In this document: in pieces, positions 8,321-16,552 of the stretch
Layout: every line of letters starts with the position of its first letter
How positions within the stretch are numbered: position 1 is the first letter of the stretch
DNA from: Pedobacter kyungheensis
Lineage (GTDB): Bacteria > Bacteroidota > Bacteroidia > Sphingobacteriales > Sphingobacteriaceae
Length of the DNA stretch: 64,000 nt
Direction of reading: 5' to 3'
Assembly (NCBI RefSeq): GCF_000812965.1
Contig: NZ_JSYN01000017.1
Location: 62,001-126,000 of the forward strand
Notes under the pieces: generated by a model
The model's database searches: none
What the model was told of the DNA's origin: nothing
The model's input: only the letters and a program-made list of their open reading frames with translations
Translations under genes and position numbers: made by a program

Positions 8321-8788
8321 TTATTTGCAATTTATTTTGCTGAATACTATTGAATTGTCGAATTTCAGTTTAGTAATGTCTTTAAATTTAACATTTCCTT
8401 TAATTTCCTCCACATCACCAAAACCTTCAATCAGTTTATCGCCTTGTTTGAGTAAGGCAATTTCTCGCACGGAAATTTTACCTTCTGAATGGAAAGTGTA
8501 ATCGGCAATTAATGTATCGCCTTTTACAAGGCCACTAAAAGTGCCCGAATTTTTATCCTTTTCGTAAAGATTGTAGCCTAAGCTTCCGCTAACCTGATTT
8601 CCTGCTGTTTTTACAGTTAAGGTAGCTGTATCACGATTTTTAATGTATTGATAACAGGCTACGGCATTTTCAGGAGTTGAGGCATTGCTTACAATTGCCG
8701 AATCAATTTTAGCCTGTGTCTTTTTGGCTGTACCACCCTGGCACGATGCAAACAGGGCTATAGCTAATATTGCAAAGATGTTTTTCAT
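8321..8788 (-). CDS. Small lipoprotein
   Basis: This 155-residue precursor begins MKNIFAILAIALFASCQGG, a lipoprotein signal with lipobox FASC and Cys at 16. The mature part contains a beta-rich segment (QVSGSLGYNLYEKDKNSGTFSGLVKGDTLIADYTF) of the kind seen in small periplasmic lipoproteins of Bacteroidota that report on synthesis of a product; no domain name can be given with confidence. It is monocistronic, between the sensor kinase and the REP-like element. Confidence 0.7.
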   Translation of the reverse strand: MKNIFAILAIALFASCQGGTAKKTQAKIDSAIVSNASTPENAVACYQYIKNRDTATLTVKTAGNQVSGSLGYNLYEKDKNSGTFSGLVKGDTLIADYTFHSEGKISVREIALLKQGDKLIEGFGDVEEIKGNVKFKDITKLKFDNSIVFSKINCK

Positions 8789-8891
8789 TTTTTTACGGTT
8801 TGATTTTTATATTAAGCAAAGGCTTTGCCAAAATATATCACAAATAGTAAGGTAAATTAATCAGCGCTGTTTTTTTTTATTAGATATGCCT

Positions 8892-10214
8892 TTATCCGAT
8901 TGAGTCCATTTTAAAAAGAAGAGAGATATGGGTGCCTTTGTGCTCTTCCGATTGAATATCAACATCAATTTTATGGAATTTTGCAATACTCTGAACAATT
9001 GCCAGTCCTAAGCCAAACCCATTTTCTTCGCTGTTTCCTCTTTTAAAACGGTCGAAAGCATCTTCAACCAAAGCCGGGCTCATGCCTTGTCCGGTATCGC
9101 CTATAGTAAGGATATATTGCCCCTGTTCTGTTTTATCTGAAATATCAATTGAACCGCCGGTTACATTATATTTTATAGCGTTGTTAATAATGTTTACCAA
9201 AAGCGTATGTATCAGCGCTTTATTGCCGGTAAAATGAAAATCTTTTAACAGGTTAACCTTGAAAATAATTTTTTTATCGATAATCCGGTCTTCCAGATCT
9301 TCATAAATATCTTCAATTTCTTGTTTCAAGCTAATTTCTTCCGTTTTCAGGTACTGATTGTTCTCTACCTTCGAAATTAAAAGCAGGCTATTGATAATTA
9401 CCCTTAAGCGATTTAGGGTTTTTAAAGAAGCGTATATTTTATTCTCGTGCTCAACCGGAATATTGGGAGTGCTGAGCATATTTTCGAAACGCGTACTTAA
9501 GATAGAGATTGGTGTGAGCAACTCGTGCGAAACATTGGCAATAAACTGCTTTTCTAAGGCAAAAAGCGTGTTTATTTTGCGCATTAAGGAGTTGATGCTG
9601 TTATCGAGAATCTTGAAATCGTCGGTATTGGTAGGAATGTTCTGGTAATTAAAGTGGGTTGGATCGTCTACCCGATTAATTTTCTTATCAATAATGAGAT
9701 AAAAAGGCTTTAACAGAAAATTGGAAAAAGTATAATCGGCAACAAGGGTAACCAATAAAGCAGCCACCAATACCACCAGCATATAAAAACGGATGGAGTT
9801 TTTAATCGACTGGAGCGCTGTCATGGTTTCTCCAATTTCGAGGTTATACCAATTGGTATGGTAAGAAAATTTATAGTTTAAAATCCGGTAAACCTCTATA
9901 TCTCCTTCAATTTCCCTTTTCTCGGTAAAAACCTTGGCGCTTGAGTCAGTTTGATTATCCGGAATGTCGGTTAAAACAATAAATTCTTCCTTTAATATAT
10001 TGTAATCTGTAAATGATTGTTCCTTGTTTAGCAGGCTGTCAATTTCATTATCCGTAAGATTCCTGATGATTTTGTTTTTCTTTTTGATTAGCCGGTTATC
10101 GAACTGGTTGTAGGCAAGTTTATCCAGCGAAAATATAATGATAGCCCCCAAAACCAGGATAATGGCAATTTTGGTGATCGCATTATATAAAGAAAACTTA
10201 ACCTGTAACTTCAT
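8892..10214 (-). CDS. Membrane sensor histidine kinase
   Basis: This 440-residue two-component kinase has a first membrane segment at about 14-31, a periplasmic sensor region to about 140, a second segment at about 142-160 and a linker. The HisKA dimerisation helix has the phosphoacceptor H230 in FIANVSHELLTPIS, and the ATPase domain has N box NIINNAIKYN, G1 DTGQGMSP and G2 GFGLGLAIV. It follows its probable partner regulator in the same direction, with about 100 bases between them. The sensed signal is unknown. Confidence 0.92.
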   Translation of the reverse strand: MKLQVKFSLYNAITKIAIILVLGAIIIFSLDKLAYNQFDNRLIKKKNKIIRNLTDNEIDSLLNKEQSFTDYNILKEEFIVLTDIPDNQTDSSAKVFTEKREIEGDIEVYRILNYKFSYHTNWYNLEIGETMTALQSIKNSIRFYMLVVLVAALLVTLVADYTFSNFLLKPFYLIIDKKINRVDDPTHFNYQNIPTNTDDFKILDNSINSLMRKINTLFALEKQFIANVSHELLTPISILSTRFENMLSTPNIPVEHENKIYASLKTLNRLRVIINSLLLISKVENNQYLKTEEISLKQEIEDIYEDLEDRIIDKKIIFKVNLLKDFHFTGNKALIHTLLVNIINNAIKYNVTGGSIDISDKTEQGQYILTIGDTGQGMSPALVEDAFDRFKRGNSEENGFGLGLAIVQSIAKFHKIDVDIQSEEHKGTHISLLFKMDSIG

Positions 10215-10313
10215 GATATATAAGATGTTTTAGGTAAAATGATATTAAGTTAACTGGCTAATTGTTCGAATTGGTTAACTGAAAACTGTCAATTGTAAAC
10301 GGAGAACTGATGG

Positions 10314-10991
10314 TTAACAGTTTATCCTGTAGCCAATACTTCTTACCGTTTCGAACCAATCAATCGGTGTGATGTTGGCTAGTTTTTTTCTCAAATTTTT
10401 AACGTGCACATCAACAAAGTTCGAATCGGAGTTTACCTCCAGAATATCGCCCCAAACATGCTCCGTTAAGCTCATTCTCGACACCACCCGATTTTTATTC
10501 AATACCAAGTAGTTAAAAATCTCGAATTCTTTTTTAGTTAGGTTCAGCCGTTCCTCGCCAAAAGAAACCGTTCTGTTTTGAATGTTCAGTAAAAAGTTGT
10601 GGACGTTGATTTCGTTTTTTTCGAGTTTGTGCTTGCGGCGGGTGATGGCGTGCATGCGCGCTAAAAGTTCATTTAGCGAAAATGGTTTAGGCAAATAATC
10701 ATCAGCACCCTCATCAAGGCCTTTAATCCGGTCGTCTACAGCACTACGGGCAGTTAAAATAATTACGGCATCATCGCGGTCTTTAATGGCTTTAAGTTGT
10801 TTTAATACTTCAAATCCATCACCATCAGGCAAGCCCAGATCCAATAAAATGAAATCGTAATTGTTTACAAAGATTTTTTCTTCGGCCGATGCTTTTTTCC
10901 AGGCATGCTCTACAATAAAGCCTTCCTTACTTAAAAATTCGTCCATTTCAAGCGCAAGGCTCTTTTCGTCTTCAACTATGAGTACGTTCAT
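10314..10991 (-). CDS. OmpR/PhoB-type response regulator
   Basis: The receiver domain covers about residues 1-115 with phosphoacceptor D51 in FILLDLGLPDGDG, the acidic pair in VEDE and the conserved Lys in YLPKPF. A winged-helix DNA-binding domain follows (about 130-222; LTKKEFEIFNYLVLNKNRVVSR and DSNFVDVHVKNLRKKL). The ATG at 10991 (MNVLIVEDEK) starts exactly at the receiver fold and is preferred over an ATG 14 codons upstream. It sits directly upstream of the histidine kinase, and the two should form one system. Confidence 0.92.
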   Translation of the reverse strand: MNVLIVEDEKSLALEMDEFLSKEGFIVEHAWKKASAEEKIFVNNYDFILLDLGLPDGDGFEVLKQLKAIKDRDDAVIILTARSAVDDRIKGLDEGADDYLPKPFSLNELLARMHAITRRKHKLEKNEINVHNFLLNIQNRTVSFGEERLNLTKKEFEIFNYLVLNKNRVVSRMSLTEHVWGDILEVNSDSNFVDVHVKNLRKKLANITPIDWFETVRSIGYRINC

Positions 10992-11043
10992 TTCGGTTTT
11001 TAGTTTACATTTTAGTTTACCCGCGTTGTTCATTCAAACAACG

Positions 11044-12243
11044 CTATGCGCTTATCCCTAAAACGAAGTTAACATTTTTAAGGATGATGGCACAAGCTTC
11101 TTCAATTTCTTCTTTGGTGATAATTAAAGGAGGGGCAATGCGCATAGAATTGCTGCAATGTAAGAACCAATCAGACAAGATCCCATCAAGAATACAGGCA
11201 TCGATAATTTTCTTGTTGATTTCGAAATTTTCGAATTCGACCGCCAGCATTAAACCTTTACCACGTATTTCTTTAATCGCCGGATGTTGAAGCAGCTGTT
11301 TAAACAATTGTCCTTTCTCTTCCACTTCGGCTACAATGTCATTATCAACGAGGGTGCGTAAAGTGGCCAATCCTGCAGCACAGCAAACCGGGTGACCGCC
11401 AAAAGTAGTCATGTGGCCTAAAATCGGACTGTGTGAGAGTACCGACATAATTTCTAGCGAACTGATAAAGGCTCCGATAGGCATACCACCACCAATGCCT
11501 TTTGCCAAAAGCAATACATCGGGTATCACATTATAGTGCTCAAAGGAAAACATTTTACCACTTCGGCCAAAACCCGATTGTATTTCATCGAAAATGAGTA
11601 ATGTTCCGGTTTCCTGGCATTTGGCTTTTAGGGCCTGCATATAGCTTAAATCTGCTACACGTATGCCAGCCTCGCCTTGTATAGGTTCGATAAAAACTGC
11701 GGCTATATCAGTTGTTATCTTGTCCAGATCAGCAATATTATTATGCTCAATAAAGCTTACGTTAGGGAGAAAGGGGCCGTATCCTGATGAATAGAAATCG
11801 CTTTCCATTAAGCTTTCGGCTCCCTGTGTACTGCCATGATAAGCATTTTTACAGGCAATAAAGCCTTTTCTGCCGGTGTAACGTTTGGCCAGTTTCATGG
11901 CACCTTCTACTGCTTCAGTGCCTGAATTTAAAAAATAGGTGCAACTTAAGCTTGCAGGCAAAATATCGGCTAATGCTTTGGCAAAATTTACCTGCGGACT
12001 TTGAACATATTCGCCGTAAACCATTAAATGCATGTATGTATCTGCCTGTTCCTTTATGGCCTTAACCACGTTTGGATGGCAATGGCCAACATTACTTACA
12101 CCGATACCCGCAATGAGGTCGATGTGTTTCTTATCTTGTGCATCGTAAATGTAAATTCCTTTTGCCCTTACAAATTCGAGCATTAAAGGTTCCGGAGAGG
12201 TTTGCGCATTGTGTTGTAAAAACAACTGACGTTGGGTAAGCAT
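11044..12243 (-). CDS. Class III aminotransferase (ornithine/acetylornithine-type)
   Basis: This PLP enzyme moves an amino group from an omega-amino substrate to a 2-oxo acid. The 399-residue protein has the Schiff-base lysine K248 in LLAKGIGGGMPIG, the cofactor-binding aspartate in LLIFDEIQSGFGRSGK, and the phosphate-binding NSGTEAVEGAMKLAKRY. The family includes ArgD, RocD and GABA aminotransferases; the substrate cannot be read from the sequence, and no arginine or proline genes are adjacent. A -7 box ends four bases before the ATG, implying a leaderless transcript. It is followed by the response regulator 50 bases on, possibly as readthrough. Confidence 0.9.
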   Translation of the reverse strand: MLTQRQLFLQHNAQTSPEPLMLEFVRAKGIYIYDAQDKKHIDLIAGIGVSNVGHCHPNVVKAIKEQADTYMHLMVYGEYVQSPQVNFAKALADILPASLSCTYFLNSGTEAVEGAMKLAKRYTGRKGFIACKNAYHGSTQGAESLMESDFYSSGYGPFLPNVSFIEHNNIADLDKITTDIAAVFIEPIQGEAGIRVADLSYMQALKAKCQETGTLLIFDEIQSGFGRSGKMFSFEHYNVIPDVLLLAKGIGGGMPIGAFISSLEIMSVLSHSPILGHMTTFGGHPVCCAAGLATLRTLVDNDIVAEVEEKGQLFKQLLQHPAIKEIRGKGLMLAVEFENFEINKKIIDACILDGILSDWFLHCSNSMRIAPPLIITKEEIEEACAIILKNVNFVLGISA

Positions 12244-12247
12244 ACCA

Positions 12248-12255
12248 CAAAAGTA
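12248..12255 (-). promoter_or_regulatory. -7 promoter element, aminotransferase (leaderless)
   Basis: The minus strand reads TACTTTTG, matching TAnnTTTG, with only four bases between its G and the ATG. Confidence 0.5.
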
Positions 12256-12260
12256 AGCAT

Positions 12261-12983
12261 TTACGGAAAATTCTGGTCTTTCCTGGATAGCTTATGGTAA
12301 AAATTGAGATACTTTCTGCCAATGTTGAGCTTCGTACCATTATTTAAAATCACATAGGACCTTTCGAGCGTTTTAATTTGATTTTCAGCGATAATAAATG
12401 ACCTGTGGATTTGCGAAAAACCTTTTTCGGGAGGTAATAAAGTTAAAGCTTCTGCAAAACTTGAATTGGAGAAAATAATCTCTTGCTCTAAATGAACTTT
12501 GATTTCGTGCTGCTGGGCTTCAACAGCATAAATCTTATCCAGTTTAATTTTGATAAACCTATTTCTTTGCTCTGAACTTTTTAAAAGGACAAAATCTTCA
12601 GTTTTATTCGTTTGTGAAGGGGTAGGTAATGAGAATATCTTCTTAATTGTCTGATCAAATTTTAGTTGTGAAAATGGTTTCAATAAAAATGCATCGGCTT
12701 CCAGTTCATACGAATCAATAGCATAATTGGCGTGAGCAGTAGTAAAAATAAGTTTTCTTGTTTTATGTTTGATCAGTTTGGCGAGATCAATGCCGTTTAT
12801 GCCCGGCATTTCGATATCGAGAAAAATTACATCAACCGTCTTTTTTATATGCTCAATTTCTTTGCGTGCAGTTTCTGCAATGCTGTAGGATTTCAGGAGT
12901 TTTAATTGTGAATGTGCCGCAACATAATCGGTAATAATTTCTAAGGCTGATGGTTCATCATCGATAATAAGACAGGTATACAT
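12261..12983 (-). CDS. LytTR-family response regulator
   Basis: The 240-residue regulator has an N-terminal receiver (about 1-118) with acidic pocket DDE at 8-10, phosphoacceptor D56 in VIFLDIEMPGING and the conserved lysine in FLLKPFS. A LytTR DNA-binding domain follows (about 135-235; FVLLKSSEQRNRFIKIKLDKIYAVEAQ, FSQIHRSFIIAENQIKTLER). LytTR proteins bind direct repeats spaced about two helical turns apart and often control secreted peptides. No sensor kinase gene is adjacent. It is divergent from the small exported peptide gene, and a matching direct repeat lies between them. Whether it controls that cassette is inference. Confidence 0.92.
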   Translation of the reverse strand: MYTCLIIDDEPSALEIITDYVAAHSQLKLLKSYSIAETARKEIEHIKKTVDVIFLDIEMPGINGIDLAKLIKHKTRKLIFTTAHANYAIDSYELEADAFLLKPFSQLKFDQTIKKIFSLPTPSQTNKTEDFVLLKSSEQRNRFIKIKLDKIYAVEAQQHEIKVHLEQEIIFSNSSFAEALTLLPPEKGFSQIHRSFIIAENQIKTLERSYVILNNGTKLNIGRKYLNFYHKLSRKDQNFP

Positions 12984-13096
12984 AATCCCTAAATATTTAA
13001 GACAACAATTAATTAATTCAGGGATGTGACAACTAAGTTAATCGTTCGACTTCAAATTACCAAATGGAGAAAATCTCCAAAAAACCTTAGACGGTC

Positions 13097-13126
13097 GTTC
13101 ATGTCTACTCGATGGTTGTTCGTGTC
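13097..13126. promoter_or_regulatory. LytTR-type direct repeat operator candidate
   Basis: GTTCATGTC (13097-13105) and GTTCGTGTC (13118-13126) differ at one base and start 21 bases apart, two helical turns. Their cores fit the GTTN[AG][TG] part of the known LytTR consensus, although the three upstream consensus bases fit poorly. The site lies between the divergent LytTR regulator and peptide genes, about 50 bases upstream of a weak -7 element. Confidence 0.5.
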
Positions 13127-13175
13127 GATTAGAGTGTAATCGGTGCAGAAAATTTTATTTTAAAGTGTATGGATA

Positions 13176-13183
13176 TAAATTCG
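13176..13183 (+). promoter_or_regulatory. Weak -7 element of the peptide gene
   Basis: TAAATTCG differs from TAnnTTTG at one base, which would suit a promoter needing an activator. It gives a leader of about 90 bases containing a 16-codon frame (13188-13238) and a small hairpin GCCAA/TTGGC at 13246-13260 just before the start. Confidence 0.3.
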
Positions 13184-13274
13184 TTTCATGTTAGGCCAAC
13201 ATAAGGGGATGCTGAAAACCTTTCAAAGAGTAAGCTAAATAACAAGCCAAATTGATTGGCAAAATCTCAAAACT

Positions 13275-13484
13275 ATGTTACGCACTAAAAAAACTCTATT
13301 GTTCGTTGCTTTAGGAGCAATGTTCGCTCAAGCAGCAATCTTGGTTACTCCTAAAACCGCCTCTGCAACAGAATTAGAATCCGAAATTGTAGCTCCTGAA
13401 AACGGCAGCTGCTATCCTGCTAAAAGTCATATTTGCGGTCTTAACGGACACAACTATAACGACAAATCTTACCAAGGCGGTTAG
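13275..13484 (+). CDS. Small exported two-cysteine peptide precursor
   Basis: This 69-residue precursor has two lysines, a hydrophobic stretch (about 8-25) and a likely signal peptidase site after TASA at 31. That leaves a mature peptide of about 38 residues with C46 and C54 (SCYPAKSHIC), which could form one disulfide loop, and a Gly/Asn/Tyr-rich tail ending QGG. Size and layout recall the small NVEALA-type precursors of Bacteroidota, but the NVEAL word itself is absent. It is followed at once by a strong terminator, so it should be made in excess over the three genes behind it. Signal, bacteriocin or structural roles are all possible. Confidence 0.7.
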   Translation: MLRTKKTLLFVALGAMFAQAAILVTPKTASATELESEIVAPENGSCYPAKSHICGLNGHNYNDKSYQGG

Positions 13485-13488
13485 TCAA

Positions 13489-13526
13489 AATAATGAGTCC
13501 GAAAATTTTCGGACTCATTATTTTTT
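13489..13526 (+). terminator. Strong terminator after the peptide gene
   Basis: A perfect 17-base inverted repeat with no loop bases to spare (arms 13489-13505 and 13506-13522; core GAGTCCG/CGGACTC) is followed by a T-run. It lies 4 bases past the stop codon and separates the peptide from the receptor gene. Confidence 0.85.
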
Positions 13527-13601
13527 AAGCTGACTAAGCAATGTAAAATATCCCCAGATTACCAAACAAGAAACAATACTCGTTAGAGCTAAAATGACTA
13601 G

Positions 13602-15962
13602 ATGAAACTCCTATATACAATACTATTCTTACTGCCATTCGCATCATTTAGCCAAACCAAATCGATAAAAATACAACTTACAGATTCAATTTCCAGGCAG
13701 CCTATTAGCAACGCTTCAGCCGAATTGAAAAGTAAGGTGACAAACAAACACACCAATGCCATAACCAATTCCAAAGGAAATGCGCTGTTAAATCCAACAG
13801 TCAATGGGAAATATGAACTTTCCATTACAGCGGTGGGTTATAAGAAAGCCAAAAAATCATTTGAAATAACTGATTTCCCTAAAGATACTTTGGTTATAAA
13901 TATTGCTTTAACTGAAACATCTACAAGTCTTTCAGATGTCAATATCTCAACCCAGAAAAAAATCATAAAGCGCGAAATAGACCGACTTATTTATAAAGTA
14001 TCGGAGGATCCTGATAGCAAATCCCTGTCACTATTCGAAGTATTGAGAAAAGTTCCATTAATATCGATAGATGGTGAAAAGAATATACGCATCAAGGGAT
14101 CTGCTAACTTTAAAGTTTTCATTGATAACAAACCATCCGCGTTGTTTGTAAGAAACATTGCTGATGCATTAAGGAACATTCCTGCTAGTTCAATTTTAAG
14201 AATTGAGGTTATCACTTCTCCGCCTGTTAAATACGACGCAGAAGGGCTAGGAGGGATCATTAATATTGTTATGATTAAAAAGGAAAGTGACCTATATACT
14301 GCAAAATTTGGTGTAAGATATGTTACTCCTGATGGCCCATCAGGGAACGCCGCCTTCTCATACGCCAAAGAGAAATTTGGCTTTTCTGTAAACGGTGGGG
14401 TTTCCCAAATTAAATCACCTGAAACAGAAAGCATTCTGACTCGTCTATCAAAAGCAAATAACAATAGCTTTATTCAAAACAGTTTGAACCGCTCTAATAA
14501 CAATTTCCAATACGGCCAGTTTAGTTCGAGTTATCAATTTGATTCATTGAAACTATTAACAGTATCGGCAAGCATAAATGGTAATAATGGTAAGAATTAT
14601 ACAAGACAAGCTTCGAGGTTGTCAAATAACAATGCTCTCTTGGAAAGTTATGATCTAAATTATAATGATATCAATTCCTCTTTATCATTCGATGTTAACA
14701 CTAACTATGAGATTAAGTTCAGAAAAAACAGCGAAAGGTTCATTACTTTTTCCTACAGCTATGCGCAAGGAAATGACAAACTGGATAATAATTCGGACCA
14801 GTTTTCCAATAATCAACTATTAAATAGTACACAGTTCAATGGAGCAGGCAGAAAAGAAAACACATTTCAGGTAGATTTATCATATTCAATCAAAAAAGTT
14901 CAGATAGAAGTAGGGGTAAAATCGATACTAAGAACCAATTTCAGTGATTATTGGTCTCGAACGTCAACCAACTACATCGACAATAATTTCGCTTATGATC
15001 AAAATGTTTACAGCTTTTATAACTCCTACCTGATCACAACCAAGTCAACAGACATAAAAGCAGGGTTCAGGCTCGAGAGAACAACCTCAAACATCGACGG
15101 ATTTGCGAACAATTCCTCCCTAAAGCCATATTTCAGCTTTATTCCGGCATTATCTGTTCAACAGAAACTTTCTGAAGCTAATTCAATTACAGCAAGCTAT
15201 ACGAAGAGACTAGAGCGTCCAGGTATTTGGGAGCTTAATCCGTTTATCAATAATATCGATCCTCGGAATATATCTTTCGGAAATCCATTCCTTACCTCTT
15301 CCATGACCAATAATTTTGAACTTTATTACAACTATTCCGGTAAAGTGTCACTTGATATGGGGGCAGACTATTCATTCTCAAAGGGGAATATTGAAATTGT
15401 AAATCTATTTGACCCCATTACGAATGTATTTCAATCTACCTATCAAAATGGCAGCAGAAAAAGAAATTTGGGTGCTAATATCAGCTTAAGCTTTAAGCCT
15501 AGTAAATCGATAAGCACAAATCTCAACGCTTCTGCTACAAACAACAAGATTGAGGGACAGCTTAATAACAATTATTACTCAAATTCGGGTACAACTTATA
15601 ATATATACAGCTCTATTTCTAAAAGATTTGATAAAAACTTTAGAGTAAATATAAATGGTTCGTATAATAATGGAATCATACTGCTTCAGGGTAAAACTTC
15701 CCAAATTTTTACCTACTCTGCCTCCATTACAAAATCACTACTAAAAAACAACCTTAATATTACTGCATCAACAACAAACCCTTTCCGCAAGTATCGATAT
15801 CTTGATAATGAAAGATTTACAGTTGATTCTTACCAGACTATGAGGCTACAAAATTATGCCCGTCAATTCTCATTGGGAATTAATTACAAGTTCGGCAAGC
15901 AAAAAGAAATGGTAAAGGAAAGCAGTAAGACCATCACCAATGATGATCTAAAATCTCATTAA
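13602..15962 (+). CDS. Outer-membrane beta-barrel receptor (TonB-dependent-like)
   Basis: This 786-residue protein starts with a signal peptide ending near FASFSQ (18). A carboxypeptidase-regulatory-like fold covers about 20-105 (SISRQPISNASAELKS...GYKKAKKSFEI), then a plug-like domain at about 125-215 (LRKVPLISIDG, IEVITSPPVKYDAEGLGGIINIVM), then a long beta-strand region to the end, the pattern of the outer-membrane beta-barrel family 3 receptors. Its base composition is visibly AT-rich. It lies 75 bases behind the peptide terminator and is tightly followed by the thioredoxin-like gene (8-base gap). Import or export of the neighbouring peptide is an attractive but unproven role. Confidence 0.85.
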   Translation: MKLLYTILFLLPFASFSQTKSIKIQLTDSISRQPISNASAELKSKVTNKHTNAITNSKGNALLNPTVNGKYELSITAVGYKKAKKSFEITDFPKDTLVINIALTETSTSLSDVNISTQKKIIKREIDRLIYKVSEDPDSKSLSLFEVLRKVPLISIDGEKNIRIKGSANFKVFIDNKPSALFVRNIADALRNIPASSILRIEVITSPPVKYDAEGLGGIINIVMIKKESDLYTAKFGVRYVTPDGPSGNAAFSYAKEKFGFSVNGGVSQIKSPETESILTRLSKANNNSFIQNSLNRSNNNFQYGQFSSSYQFDSLKLLTVSASINGNNGKNYTRQASRLSNNNALLESYDLNYNDINSSLSFDVNTNYEIKFRKNSERFITFSYSYAQGNDKLDNNSDQFSNNQLLNSTQFNGAGRKENTFQVDLSYSIKKVQIEVGVKSILRTNFSDYWSRTSTNYIDNNFAYDQNVYSFYNSYLITTKSTDIKAGFRLERTTSNIDGFANNSSLKPYFSFIPALSVQQKLSEANSITASYTKRLERPGIWELNPFINNIDPRNISFGNPFLTSSMTNNFELYYNYSGKVSLDMGADYSFSKGNIEIVNLFDPITNVFQSTYQNGSRKRNLGANISLSFKPSKSISTNLNASATNNKIEGQLNNNYYSNSGTTYNIYSSISKRFDKNFRVNINGSYNNGIILLQGKTSQIFTYSASITKSLLKNNLNITASTTNPFRKYRYLDNERFTVDSYQTMRLQNYARQFSLGINYKFGKQKEMVKESSKTITNDDLKSH

Positions 15963-15970
15963 AAATTCAA

Positions 15971-16552
15971 ATGAAAAAACCTTGGTATAAAAAAGATTTC
16001 ATCTTTTATCCACTGATTATGGTTATCAGTGCAGGAATATATTTTTTGGTTGCAAACCTGATCAATCCTAAACCGACTATAGCCAATCCGAAACCTTTAC
16101 CGGCACTTTCTAAAAAACTGAAAACTGACGATAAGATACTTCAACTTCAAAATATTTCTGATACAACAAACACACTTAAAAACTTTCTTGCAAATCAGAA
16201 AGGAAAAAACTTTGCAGTTGTATTGATTGATGGCGGATGTTCTGTGTGTCTTCAAACATTATTTAATTGGAAGATTTTTATAGGTGAAAACCATCTTGAT
16301 AAAAACCGTATCGTTTTTATTGGGTATGATGCATCAGTAAAACAACTTAACTATTCGATGAAGAAAGTTGTTAAGCTCGATTGTGAAATCTATGTAGATA
16401 ATTCCTATTTATTGGGTACATTAAATAAGATAGGACAAGATAGTGACCTTAAAACACTAATCGTTGATAAATCCCTGAATATCCTCATTCAAAAAGATCC
16501 ATTTGTTGATCAAAAAATCAAACCACAATTTGTTAAACTTCTACAGGAATGA
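15971..16552 (+). CDS. Membrane-anchored thioredoxin-like protein with CSVC
   Basis: A 193-residue protein with one N-terminal membrane segment (about 11-31) and a soluble domain outside the cytoplasm. The domain begins with a beta strand FAVVLIDGG followed directly by C90-S-V-C93, the place and spacing of a redox-active CxxC in TlpA/DsbA-like proteins; the following helix and later LKTLIVDKSLNILIQKDPF strand pair fit a thioredoxin fold. Overall similarity to standard thioredoxins is low. Its gene overlaps the next by the ATGA arrangement. In context the two-cysteine peptide is its natural candidate substrate, which is inference. Confidence 0.7.
   Translation: MKKPWYKKDFIFYPLIMVISAGIYFLVANLINPKPTIANPKPLPALSKKLKTDDKILQLQNISDTTNTLKNFLANQKGKNFAVVLIDGGCSVCLQTLFNWKIFIGENHLDKNRIVFIGYDASVKQLNYSMKKVVKLDCEIYVDNSYLLGTLNKIGQDSDLKTLIVDKSLNILIQKDPFVDQKIKPQFVKLLQE

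Noticed and set aside
13991..14464. 157-codon antisense frame within the receptor-like gene
   Set aside because: It lies entirely inside a well-formed plug domain on the other strand and has no protein family features.
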